The notes beneath the pieces were generated by a model that saw only the letters and a program-made list of their open reading frames with translations, was not told the DNA's origin and did not search any database. The translations under genes were made by a program, and so were the position numbers. A stretch of 23,770 nt of DNA. Origin: Phenylobacterium conjunctum (GTDB taxonomy: Bacteria > Pseudomonadota > Alphaproteobacteria > Caulobacterales > Caulobacteraceae). The DNA is taken from positions 1 to 23,770 of the forward strand of contig NZ_JBHTLQ010000051.1 of assembly GCF_042679085.1 (NCBI RefSeq), given 5' to 3'. This document shows, one piece after another, positions 15,109-22,854 of the stretch; the stretch's first letter is position 1; the number at the start of each line of letters is the position of its first letter.

Positions 15109-16628
15109 AAGTCCGCGCCCAGATCGGCATGGTCCTGAACCTGGACAAGTGCATCGGCTGTCACACCTGCTCGGTCACCTGCAAGAACGTCTGGACCAAT
15201 CGCGAAGGCGTTGAATACGCCTGGTTCAACAACGTCGAGACCAAGCCGGGCGTCGGGTTCCCCAAGGATTGGGAGAACCAGAAGCGCTGGAACGGCGGCT
15301 GGCGGCGTAAGGCCAACGGCAAGATCGAGCCGCGCATGGGGTCCAAGTGGCGGATCCTGGCGAAGATCTTCGCCAACCCAGACCTGCCGCAGATTGACGA
15401 CTACTACGAGCCCTTCGATTTCGACTACGCGCATCTGCAGACCGCGCCCGAGGTCCAGGCCTTCCCGACCGCCCGCCCGCGTTCGAAGATCACCGGCGAG
15501 CGGATGGAGAAGATCGAGTGGGGTCCCAACTGGGAGGAGATCCTGGGCGGGGAGTTCGCCAAGCGCTCGGCCGACTACAACTTCGAAGGCGTCGAGAAGG
15601 AGATCTACGGGGCCTTCGAAAACACCTTCATGATGTACCTGCCCAGGCTGTGCGAGCATTGCCTGAACCCGGCCTGCGTGGCCGCCTGTCCGTCCGGCGC
15701 GATCTATAAGCGCGAGGAGGACGGCATCGTCCTGATTGACCAGGACAAGTGCCGCGGCTGGCGGATGTGCGTCTCGGCCTGCCCGTACAAGAAGATCTAT
15801 TACAACTGGGACTCCGGGAAATCGGAGAAGTGCACCTTCTGCTTCCCGCGCATCGAGGTGGGTCAGCCCACCGTCTGCTCGGAGACCTGTGTCGGCCGCA
15901 TCCGCTATCTCGGCGTGCTGCTCTATGACGCCGACCGGATCGAGGCCGCGGCTTCGGCGCCGGACGAGAAGGACCTCTACCAGGCCCAGCTCGACCTGTT
16001 CCTGGACCCGAATGACCCGGCGGTGATCGCCCAGGCGCGGGCCGATGGCGTGCCGGAAGCCTGGCTGGAGGCCGCGCGCCAGAGCCCGGTCTACAAGATG
16101 GCCATCGACTGGAAGGTCGCCTTCCCGCTGCACCCGGAATACCGGACCCTGCCGATGGTCTGGTACGTGCCGCCGCTGTCGCCGATCCAGCACGCCGCCG
16201 CCGTCGGCGCCCTGGAGACGGACGAGGCCATGCCCGATGTCCGCAGCCTGCGGATCCCCGTCCGCTACCTCGCTAACCTGCTCACCGCCGGCGCCGAGGA
16301 GCCTGTGGTCCTGGCCCTGGAGCGGATGCTGGCCATGCGCGCCTTCATGCGCGCCCGCAGCATCGAGGGCCGCATCGACCATGGCCTGGCCGAGCGCGTC
16401 GGGCTCACCGCGGGCCAGGTCGAGGACATGTACCGCTACATGGCCATCGCCAACTACGAGGACCGCTTCGTCATCCCCACCACCCACCGCGAGGTGGTGG
16501 AGGACGCCTACGACCTGCGGGGCGACTGCGGTTTCAGCTTCGGGAACGGCTGCTCCGGCGGCCGCACCGAACTCGGCCTGTTCGGCCGCAATCCGCGCTC
16601 CCGCGCCAAGCCCCTCATGGAGGTTTGA
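15105..16628 (+). CDS. narH: Respiratory nitrate reductase beta subunit NarH
   Basis: A 507-residue iron-sulfur subunit that passes electrons from NarI haem to NarG. Four cysteine groups are visible: C16/C19/C22/C26, C183/C186/C191/C195, C216-x2-W219-x2-C222-x3-C226, and C243/C246 with C258/C262. W219 replaces a cysteine, the hallmark of the [3Fe-4S] centre of NarH, so the subunit should hold three [4Fe-4S] and one [3Fe-4S] clusters. Length is near E. coli NarH (512). ATG overlaps the narG stop (ATGA). The stop is followed after one base by the narJ start, whose ribosome site (GGAGG) lies within the end of narH. Confidence 0.98.
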   Translation: MKVRAQIGMVLNLDKCIGCHTCSVTCKNVWTNREGVEYAWFNNVETKPGVGFPKDWENQKRWNGGWRRKANGKIEPRMGSKWRILAKIFANPDLPQIDDYYEPFDFDYAHLQTAPEVQAFPTARPRSKITGERMEKIEWGPNWEEILGGEFAKRSADYNFEGVEKEIYGAFENTFMMYLPRLCEHCLNPACVAACPSGAIYKREEDGIVLIDQDKCRGWRMCVSACPYKKIYYNWDSGKSEKCTFCFPRIEVGQPTVCSETCVGRIRYLGVLLYDADRIEAAASAPDEKDLYQAQLDLFLDPNDPAVIAQARADGVPEAWLEAARQSPVYKMAIDWKVAFPLHPEYRTLPMVWYVPPLSPIQHAAAVGALETDEAMPDVRSLRIPVRYLANLLTAGAEEPVVLALERMLAMRAFMRARSIEGRIDHGLAERVGLTAGQVEDMYRYMAIANYEDRFVIPTTHREVVEDAYDLRGDCGFSFGNGCSGGRTELGLFGRNPRSRAKPLMEV

Positions 16629-16629
16629 G

Positions 16630-17325
16630 ATGTCCCTCAGCTATCGCGCCCTGGCGCTGCTGCTCTGCTACCCGACTGAGGCCGTCCGGGCTGAACTGCT
16701 CGCCGCCGCGGCGATCCTGTCGGAGGACGCCGCCCTGCCGGAGCCCATCCGTCGGGCCCTGGTCCGCCTCTCCCACGCCATCGCGGTGGGCGACCTCTAT
16801 GAGCGCCAGGAAGAGTATGTCTGGCTGTTCGACCGGACCCGCTCCCTGTCGCTGAATCTCTACGAGCATGTGCACGGTGAGAGCCGCGACCGTGGCCAGG
16901 CCATGGTGGCCCTGCTGGAGCTTTACCGCGAGCACGGCCTGGAGCTGTCGGCCAACGAGCTGCCCGACCACCTGCCGGTGTTCCTGGAGTTCCTGAGCAC
17001 CCTGCCGGACGCGCAGGCCGCCTCGCTGCTGGCCGAGGCCAGCCACGTCCTGGCGGCCCTGTCGGAGCGCCTGCACAAGCGCGGCAGTCCCTATCGCGCG
17101 GTCTTCGGCGCCCTCGGCGCCCTGGCCGGGGAGACGCCGGACGCCGCCGCCCTGGCGGCCCTGCTGCAGGAACCCGACGACGATCCGGACGATCTCGCCG
17201 GCCTCGACAAGCTCTGGGCCGAGAGCGCCGTCACCTTCGGTCCTGGCGAAGCCGGCTGTCCCAAGGCCGAGGCCCTGGTCCGCGCCATGTCGCCCGCCGC
17301 ACCCGCCGCGGTCGCGGCCCAGTAG
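16630..17325 (+). CDS. narJ: Nitrate reductase assembly chaperone NarJ
   Basis: A 231-residue all-helical cytoplasmic chaperone that binds apo-NarG and helps insert the molybdenum cofactor and FS0 cluster. Family pattern: MSLSYRALALLLCYPT at the N-terminus, YVWLFDRTRSLSLNLYEHVH at about residues 63-82, the GESRDRGQAM stretch, and ELPDHLPVFLEFLS. The C-terminal tail is acidic then Ala/Pro-rich. The ATG at 16630 was chosen because GGAGG lies seven bases upstream and the family sequence begins there; the open frame continues much further upstream inside narH in another phase. Length matches E. coli NarJ (236). Confidence 0.96.
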   Translation: MSLSYRALALLLCYPTEAVRAELLAAAAILSEDAALPEPIRRALVRLSHAIAVGDLYERQEEYVWLFDRTRSLSLNLYEHVHGESRDRGQAMVALLELYREHGLELSANELPDHLPVFLEFLSTLPDAQAASLLAEASHVLAALSERLHKRGSPYRAVFGALGALAGETPDAAALAALLQEPDDDPDDLAGLDKLWAESAVTFGPGEAGCPKAEALVRAMSPAAPAAVAAQ

Positions 17326-17337
17326 GGGAGAAGCATC

Positions 17338-18051
17338 ATGGATTTCAATCAGCTGGCCTTTGGGGTCTATCCCTACATCGCCCTCTCGGTGCTGGCGCTC
17401 GGCTCGGTGATCCGTTTCGACCGCGAGCAATACACCTGGCGCAGCGGGTCCTCCCAGCTGCTGCGACGGCGCCAGCTCATGGTCGGCTCGGTGCTGTTCC
17501 ACCTGGGCGTCCTGATGATCTTCGCCGGCCATTTCGTCGGCCTGCTGACGCCGATCTGGGTGTTCGACGCCCTGGGCGTGGCCCACTCGGCCAAGCAGAT
17601 GCTGGCCATCGTCGCCGGCGGCTTCGCGGGGACCTTCGGCCTGGCCGGGGCGCTCATCCTGCTGCACCGCCGGCTTACCGACCCGCGCATCCGCAAGACC
17701 TCCAGCTTTGGCGACATCGCCATCCTGGTCCTGCTGGTCGCCCAACTGGTCCTCGGGCTCTCGACCCTGCCGGTCTCGCTGCAGCACCGCGACGGGCACG
17801 AGATGGTCAAGTTCATGAACTGGGCCCAGGGGATCTTCAGCTTCCGGGCCGGGGCCGCCGACTACGTGGCCGACGCCGCCCCGGTGTTCAAGGCGCATCT
17901 GGTGCTGGGCCTGACCATCCTGCTGGTCTTCCCCTTCACCCGCCTGGTCCACATGCTCTCGGCGCCCGTCTGGTACATGGGCCGCCGCGGCTGGCAGCTG
18001 GTCCGCTCTAAGCGGGCCTTCCGTCCCACCTACATCTCACGGGAGCGCTGA
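17338..18051 (+). CDS. narI: Respiratory nitrate reductase gamma subunit NarI
   Basis: A 237-residue inner-membrane diheme cytochrome b with about five helices that oxidises quinol and feeds electrons to NarH. The haem ligands align with E. coli NarI: H55 and H65 (LFHLGVLMIFAGHF) and H187 and H205 (KAHLVLG ... RLVHMLS). The C-terminal YMGRRGWQLVR ending is typical of the family and is followed by a short basic tail. ATG follows GGGGAG. It is 12 bases after narJ, and the next gene starts three bases after its stop, so it is translated within the same unit. Confidence 0.97.
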   Translation: MDFNQLAFGVYPYIALSVLALGSVIRFDREQYTWRSGSSQLLRRRQLMVGSVLFHLGVLMIFAGHFVGLLTPIWVFDALGVAHSAKQMLAIVAGGFAGTFGLAGALILLHRRLTDPRIRKTSSFGDIAILVLLVAQLVLGLSTLPVSLQHRDGHEMVKFMNWAQGIFSFRAGAADYVADAAPVFKAHLVLGLTILLVFPFTRLVHMLSAPVWYMGRRGWQLVRSKRAFRPTYISRER

Positions 18052-18054
18052 GCC

Positions 18055-19140
18055 ATGCGCAGCCTGGTCGTCGGCGGGGTCCAGATCCCCGAAGCCCTCA
18101 TCGCCCGCGAGGCGCAGAACCATCCCGCCTCGGACGGGGCCCAGGCCTGGGCCGAGGCGGCGCACGCCCTGGCCGTCCGCGCCCTGCTGTTGCATCGCGC
18201 CCGGCAACTGGACCTGGAGCCCGATCCGGAGATCGACGCCGCAGGGCGCGAGGAGACGCCGGAAGAGGCGCTGATCCGCGCCGTCCTCGACCTGGAAGTG
18301 ACCGTCGAGGCACCGACGGAGGCGGAGTGCCGCCGGGTCTATGAGATCCAGGCCGAGCGCTTCCGCACCCCGGACCTGGTCGAGGCCTCGCACATCCTGC
18401 TGGCGGCCGAAGGCGACGAGGGCCGACAAGCCGCCCTGGACGTGATCGCCGACCTCGCCTGCGCGCCGGGCCGTTTCGCCGAACTGGCCAGGACTCTCTC
18501 GGCCTGCTCCTCCGCCGCGGTGGGCGGGTCCCTGGGCCAGCTCGGGCCGGGCGACCTGGTGGGCGAGGTCGAGGCGGTGCTGGCGCGGCTGCAGCCGGGC
18601 CAGGTCTCGTCCGAACCCGTGCGGTCGTGCTTCGGTTGGCACGTCCTGCGGCTCGATCGCCGGATCGAGGGGCGGGCTCTGCCCTTCGAACACGTTGAGC
18701 CGAACATTCGCCTGAACCTCGAAGGCCGCGCCTGGTCCAACGCAGCCGCCCGCTATGTCTCTGCCCTCGCCGACCAGGCCCGCCATGACGGCGTGATCCA
18801 GGCGACGGACGGCGAGGCGGAGGAGGGCGGCGCCACCCTGGGCGCGCTGCTGGTGGCCGACGTCACCGCGGGACGCCTCGCCGCCTGGCTCGGGGCCGCC
18901 GACCCGGCCCTCCTGGCGCGCGTCGAAGCCGCCGCCGGCCAGGCCGAAACGCCCCTCGCCACCTGGGTCGGAAGCCAGGCCAGAGCCTTTGTCGCCGACG
19001 CCGACGATGAAGCCTGGACCCAGCTGATCTCCGCCGCCCAGGGCGCGGCTGACCCGGCCTTGGCGGCCCTCGCGTCCATCCTGCGGGGCAAGCTCGCCCC
19101 GGAGCCGCGCCGCTTCACCGTCATCCAAAGGAGAGCCTGA
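18055..19140 (+). CDS. Parvulin-type prolyl isomerase (NifM/PpiC-like) linked to nar, with C-terminal extension
   Basis: A 361-residue protein without a signal peptide, so likely cytoplasmic. Residues 1-105 are helical and chaperone-like. Residues 108-202 form a parvulin domain: ASHILLAA with H113, FAELARTLSACSSAAVGGSLG, and FGWHVLRLD with H196. Similar NifM-like isomerases sit next to narGHJI in other proteobacteria and are thought to help maturation. Beyond the usual end, an alanine-rich acidic region of about 130 residues (around 230-361) includes EAWTQLISAAQGAADPALA, which I do not recognise. The gene starts three bases after narI and ends just before the barrel gene. Isomerase family confidence is high; substrate is unknown, with NarG or NarH assembly the likely target. 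Confidence 0.82.
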   Translation: MRSLVVGGVQIPEALIAREAQNHPASDGAQAWAEAAHALAVRALLLHRARQLDLEPDPEIDAAGREETPEEALIRAVLDLEVTVEAPTEAECRRVYEIQAERFRTPDLVEASHILLAAEGDEGRQAALDVIADLACAPGRFAELARTLSACSSAAVGGSLGQLGPGDLVGEVEAVLARLQPGQVSSEPVRSCFGWHVLRLDRRIEGRALPFEHVEPNIRLNLEGRAWSNAAARYVSALADQARHDGVIQATDGEAEEGGATLGALLVADVTAGRLAAWLGAADPALLARVEAAAGQAETPLATWVGSQARAFVADADDEAWTQLISAAQGAADPALAALASILRGKLAPEPRRFTVIQRRA

Positions 19141-19142
19141 TC

Positions 19143-20348
19143 ATGGCCGCCGCCTTCCGTGCTGCTCAGTGTCTTGCGCCGATCATGGCCGGCGCCCTCC
19201 TGGCGCCGAGCGCCGCCTTCGCCGCCGCCCCCGCCGGCAAGCTCATCTTCGAACAGCGCCTGCGTTATGAGAGCGTGGATCAGGACAACCTGCCCGAAAC
19301 AGCGGGGGCGCTGACCCTGCGCACCCGCCTCGGCTACGAGACCCCGGCCTGGCATGGGCTGAAGGCCCTGGTGGAAGGCGAGAACGTGCTGGTGCTCTCG
19401 GATCGCTACAACAGTACGATCAACGGCAAGACCCGCTATCCTACGGTCGCCGATCCCGAGGCGACGGAGCTGAACCGGCTGCAGGTCGCCTGGACCGGCG
19501 ACAAGGGCGGGGTCACGGTCGGCCGCCAGCGCATCATCCTGGGTGGCGCACGTTTCGTCGGCAATGTCGGCTTCCGCCAGAACGAGCAAACCTTCGACGC
19601 CGTCCGCCTCGACCTCAAGCCGGCCAAGGGCGTGACCGCGACCTACGCCTATGTGGACAAGGTCCATCGGGTGTTCGGCCCCGACAGCCCCCAGGGCGAA
19701 TGGGACAGCCAATCCCACCTGATGCAGGTGGACGCCGCGACGCCGGCGGGTCAGCTGACCGCCTATGGCTTCCTGCTCGACTTCGCCAATGCGCCTGCCC
19801 AGTCCAGCGCCACCTATGGCCTGCGCCTGGCGGGCTCCAGGCCCCTCGGCGACGGGCGCGCCCTGACCTATGAGGGCGAGTACGCGCGCCAGAGCGACTA
19901 CGGCTCCAATCCAGCGAGCTTCAGCCTGGACTATCTGGGCGCCGGCCTGGGGCTGAAGACCGCCAAGGGCGCGGTGAGCCTCGGCTATGAGCGGCTGGAT
20001 GGCGATGGCCGCCAGGGCTTCCAGACGCCGCTTGCGACCCTCCACGCCTATCAGGGCTGGGACGACGTCTTCCTGACCACCCCGCGCAACGGGGTTCGCG
20101 ACCTGAACCTGCGCGCGACCCGGACGGTCAAGCTGTCCAACGGCAAGGCCTTGCGCCTGCAACTGGCGGCCCACAACTTCGAGGCGGCCAAGGGCGCCCA
20201 GGCCTATGGCTCCGAACTCGACGTGCTGGCGGCCTATCCGCTGACCAAGCGCCTGAACCTGGAGGCCAAGGCGGCGCGGTTCGACGGTGTCGGTCCAGCC
20301 TATCCGGACCGCACCAAGGTCTGGGTCAACCTGGAGTTCAAGCTGTGA
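19143..20348 (+). CDS. Outer-membrane beta-barrel, alginate-export-like porin
   Basis: A 401-residue protein with a signal peptide ending near residue 28 (SAAFAAAPAG). Alternating polar/aromatic strands run to a terminal KVWVNLEFKL, the pattern of an outer-membrane barrel ending in a beta-strand. Stretches such as KLIFEQRLRYESVDQDN, TLRTRLGYETPAWHG, VTVGRQRIILGGARFVGNVG and FDAVRLDLKP resemble the alginate-export/AlgE-like barrel family, which includes porins of varied or unknown substrate. AAAGGAGAG precedes the ATG. It lies two bases after the prolyl isomerase and overlaps the next gene. Its place in the nar operon suggests passage of nitrate, nitrite or another respiratory solute; that role is inference. 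Confidence 0.85.
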   Translation: MAAAFRAAQCLAPIMAGALLAPSAAFAAAPAGKLIFEQRLRYESVDQDNLPETAGALTLRTRLGYETPAWHGLKALVEGENVLVLSDRYNSTINGKTRYPTVADPEATELNRLQVAWTGDKGGVTVGRQRIILGGARFVGNVGFRQNEQTFDAVRLDLKPAKGVTATYAYVDKVHRVFGPDSPQGEWDSQSHLMQVDAATPAGQLTAYGFLLDFANAPAQSSATYGLRLAGSRPLGDGRALTYEGEYARQSDYGSNPASFSLDYLGAGLGLKTAKGAVSLGYERLDGDGRQGFQTPLATLHAYQGWDDVFLTTPRNGVRDLNLRATRTVKLSNGKALRLQLAAHNFEAAKGAQAYGSELDVLAAYPLTKRLNLEAKAARFDGVGPAYPDRTKVWVNLEFKL

Positions 20349-20911
20349 CCAGGGATGCGGCCAAGGCCGCCGACCGCGCCATCGAGCCCTTGCCCGACAG
20401 CCTGGTCGCCGATCCGCTCAGCTTCTTCTTCGCCGAGCACTATCGGCACCGCCAGCTGTGCCACGCCATCGATCAGCTGGCGGCGGCCACTTTCTTCGAC
20501 GCCGCGGCGGTGAGCGAGGTGGTGGACTTCCTGCGCTACGAGGCGCCCGTCCACATCATCGACGAGGAAGAGGATCTGTTCCCGCTGCTGCGCCGCCGCT
20601 GCCAGCCGGAAGACGACCTCGAACGGATCCTGGGGCTGCTGTCGGCCGAGCACAAGGCTGACGGGGTCCTTGGCCGTCAGGTGCGCCAGCATCTGGAAGC
20701 CTGCCTGGAGGCCCGCGAGGCGCCGGGCGGCCAGATGGATCGCCGACGCGACCTGAGCCAGTTCGCCGCCCAGGAGCGCCGACATCTGGCGCTCGAGAAC
20801 GCCATCGTCCTGCCGATCGCGCGCCTGCGCCTGTCGCAGGAGGATCTCAAGGCGCTCAGCCGCCGGCTCGCGGCCCGCCGCGGCCGGGTGCTGTGCGAGG
20901 ACGACCGGTGA
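20345..20911 (+). CDS. Hemerythrin-like di-iron protein in the nar operon
   Basis: A 188-residue cytoplasmic protein with the hemerythrin HHE-type four-helix ligand pattern: FAEHYRHRQLCH, APVHIIDEEEDLFPLL, LSAEHKAD and ERRHLALENAIVLPIA. These supply five or more His/Glu ligands for a di-iron site that can bind oxygen or NO. It starts with GTG (20345) overlapping the barrel's TGA, and its own stop overlaps the GTG of the carbonic anhydrase, so it is translationally coupled on both sides. It differs from the YtfE-type protein at 3198-3692 in sequence and length. Likely roles are oxygen or NO scavenging or sensing near nitrate reductase; the exact one is not shown by the sequence. Confidence 0.85.
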   Translation: MTRDAAKAADRAIEPLPDSLVADPLSFFFAEHYRHRQLCHAIDQLAAATFFDAAAVSEVVDFLRYEAPVHIIDEEEDLFPLLRRRCQPEDDLERILGLLSAEHKADGVLGRQVRQHLEACLEAREAPGGQMDRRRDLSQFAAQERRHLALENAIVLPIARLRLSQEDLKALSRRLAARRGRVLCEDDR

Positions 20912-21573
20912 TCGAGGAGCTGTTCGCGCGGAACCTGCGCTGGGCCGCGGCCCGCACCCGCAGCGACCCGGAATACTTCCGCCGACTGGCCGCCCAGCAG
21001 GCGCCGGACTACCTGTGGATCGGCTGCTCCGACAGCCGCGTGCCGGCCAACGAGATCGTCGGCCTGGATCCGGGCGAGCTGTTCGTCCACCGCAATGTCG
21101 CCAATCTCGCCCCGCCCCAGGACGCCAACTTCCTGTCGGTGCTGCAGTTCGCGGTGGAGATCCTGCGGGTCCGCCATGTGATCGTCTGCGGACACTATGG
21201 CTGCGGCGGGGTGCGCGCCGCGCTCAGCGGGGAGCGGCATGGGCTCATCGACCACTGGCTGCAGCCGGTCGCGTGCCTGTGCGCCGAGCACGCCGGAGAG
21301 CTCGAGGCCATCGCCGACTTCGACGCCCGAGTGAACGATGTCTGCGAGCGCAATGTGAAGGCCCAGGTGGCCGCCGTGGCCGCCAACCCCTTTGTCCGTG
21401 ACGCCTGGCGGCGGGGCCAGCCCCTGTCGGTCCATGGCTGGATCTACTCGGTCCAGGACGGCCTGCTGCGGGACCTGGAGACCAGTGTCGGCGGCGCGGC
21501 CGCGGCCCAGCGGCTGGTGACCGGAGCCGTGCGGCGGCCGCCGCCCCGCCCGCGCGTCGGGCGTCACAGATGA
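20908..21573 (+). CDS. can: Beta-class carbonic anhydrase
   Basis: A 221-residue cytoplasmic zinc enzyme interconverting CO2 and bicarbonate. Zinc ligands and catalytic dyad are present: C40, D42 and R44 in CSDSRVPANE, then H96 and C99 in HYGCGG. Further Can-type sequence follows: GELFVHRNVANL before it, and WRRGQPLSVHGW and VQDGLLRDLE after it. Length equals E. coli Can (220). I chose the GTG at 20908, which overlaps the hemerythrin stop (GTGA); an in-frame GTG at 20893 is less likely. The stop overlaps the mobA ATG. The Arg/Pro-rich C-terminal tail is slightly unusual. Carbonic anhydrase is not a standard nar operon member, so co-expression with nitrate reduction is notable. Confidence 0.94.
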   Translation: MIEELFARNLRWAAARTRSDPEYFRRLAAQQAPDYLWIGCSDSRVPANEIVGLDPGELFVHRNVANLAPPQDANFLSVLQFAVEILRVRHVIVCGHYGCGGVRAALSGERHGLIDHWLQPVACLCAEHAGELEAIADFDARVNDVCERNVKAQVAAVAANPFVRDAWRRGQPLSVHGWIYSVQDGLLRDLETSVGGAAAAQRLVTGAVRRPPPRPRVGRHR

Positions 21574-22196
21574 CCTCGGACCTGGCGGCGGTGGTGCTGG
21601 CTGGCGGCGAGGGGCGCCGGATGGGCGGCGACAAGCCTTTGCGGCTGCTGAAAGGCCGCCCCCTGATCGACTGGGCGCTAGACTTCGCCCTTCAGCGCGC
21701 CCCGTCCGTGGCGGTGTCCGTGCGAAGGACCGGCCAGGCAGGCCAAGGCCTGCGGGCGCCTGAACTGCCAGACCCGCTCGATGTTGAGGGGCCTATGGCG
21801 GGCCTCTCCGCGGCGCTGACCTTTGCGGGACAGGTCGGGGCGCGGCGTCTTCTGTTGCTGCCCTGCGACGCACCACACCTGCCGCGAGACCTGGCTGACC
21901 GCCTGGGCGAGGCCCTGGAGGGGGCGCCTGGGTCGCGGGCGGCCCTGGCGGTCTCCGGCGACCGGCTGCATCCGGCCTGCTCGCTCTGGGAGGCGTCCTG
22001 TGTCGGGGAGATCGGCGCCTATCTCGCGACGGGTCGTTCGTCCCTGCGGGGGTTCGCCGAGCAGGTCGGCTGCGTCACGGCGGCCTGGCCGGACCCGGCC
22101 GCCTTTGCCAACCTGAACACCCCGCAAGACCTGGCGCAGGCTCAGGCGGCCGTGACCAGTTGCGGGACGCCTGCCGCCACCAGGCGCTTCAGATAG
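21570..22196 (+). CDS. mobA: Molybdenum cofactor guanylyltransferase MobA
   Basis: A 208-residue cytoplasmic nucleotidyltransferase that joins GMP to Mo-molybdopterin to form bis-MGD, the cofactor NarG needs. The GTP-binding loop VVLAGGEGRRMGGDKPL lies at residues 8-24. Further family features are DPLDVEGPMAGLSAAL, LLLPCDAPHLP (metal-binding Asp) and the NLNTPQDLA ending. ATG overlaps the carbonic anhydrase stop (ATGA), so it is the last gene of the nar operon. The final 55 bases overlap the 3' end of the convergent TetR gene; the residues after NTPQDLAQAQ look non-conserved, so the overlap may be a read-on tail. Confidence 0.92.
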   Translation: MTSDLAAVVLAGGEGRRMGGDKPLRLLKGRPLIDWALDFALQRAPSVAVSVRRTGQAGQGLRAPELPDPLDVEGPMAGLSAALTFAGQVGARRLLLLPCDAPHLPRDLADRLGEALEGAPGSRAALAVSGDRLHPACSLWEASCVGEIGAYLATGRSSLRGFAEQVGCVTAAWPDPAAFANLNTPQDLAQAQAAVTSCGTPAATRRFR

Positions 22197-22741
22197 TCGA
22201 GCATCGCCGTCCTGCCTGGCTGATGCGGCGATGCTCCCTCCTCGGAGGCGTTGGAGATGCACGCCAGGATGGCCAGGAGCATCCGCCCGTCACTGTCCGG
22301 GTCGCCCAAGGCGAGGCCGGGCAGGCCCCAGACCGGCGCTTCACGGGCCATCATCGCCCATAGACCAGGATCACCCTTGGCAGCCTTGGCCAGTTCGGCG
22401 TGCGCGCGGAATGGCGGCTCCTGCAGCAGGCCCCAGTAGAGGTCGATCAGGGCCGAGGGGGAGCGCATCCCCATCGGGCCTTGGGCCACCGCCGCCAGCC
22501 GCTCATTGCGCCGCCGGACCACATGGGCATGCAGCGCCCGCAGGAAGGCCGGGCGATCCGCGAAGTGATAGTAGATGACACCGCGAACGACGCCGGCCTG
22601 CTGGGCGATCCGCGCATAGCTCGCCGCATGAAGTCCCTCGCGCGCAATGATCTGCAGCGCGGCGTCCATCAACTGGCCGCAGGTGAAGTCCGCCTTGCGG
22701 TGCGCGCGGGCGTGGTTCGCCGCCGTCACGATCCTGGTCAT
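22142..22741 (-). CDS. TetR-family transcriptional regulator
   Basis: A 199-residue regulator. Residues 16-65 form a TetR helix-turn-helix (CGQLMDAALQIIAREGLHAA, then YARIAQQAGVVRGVIYYHFADRPAFLRAL). The rest is a helical ligand-binding and dimer domain of usual length. The start at 22741 is chosen because AGGAGG precedes it; the open frame extends to 22825 without family sequence. Its 3' end overlaps mobA by 55 bases, and it is divergent from moaA across a gap containing an Fnr/Dnr-like box. Ligand and targets are unknown; autoregulation and control of moaA are the obvious guesses from position. Confidence 0.9.
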   Translation of the reverse strand: MTRIVTAANHARAHRKADFTCGQLMDAALQIIAREGLHAASYARIAQQAGVVRGVIYYHFADRPAFLRALHAHVVRRRNERLAAVAQGPMGMRSPSALIDLYWGLLQEPPFRAHAELAKAAKGDPGLWAMMAREAPVWGLPGLALGDPDSDGRMLLAILACISNASEEGASPHQPGRTAMLDYLKRLVAAGVPQLVTAA

Positions 22742-22854
22742 CTGGGCCTCCTGGTGGAAGCCTAGGGCGGGGGCTGCGGCGCTTGCGCCTGCGGCGTCTG
22801 CGCGGGCGCGCGCGAAAATCAGCAACCTGTGGCGGCCGCCGCGATTGTCGGGAC

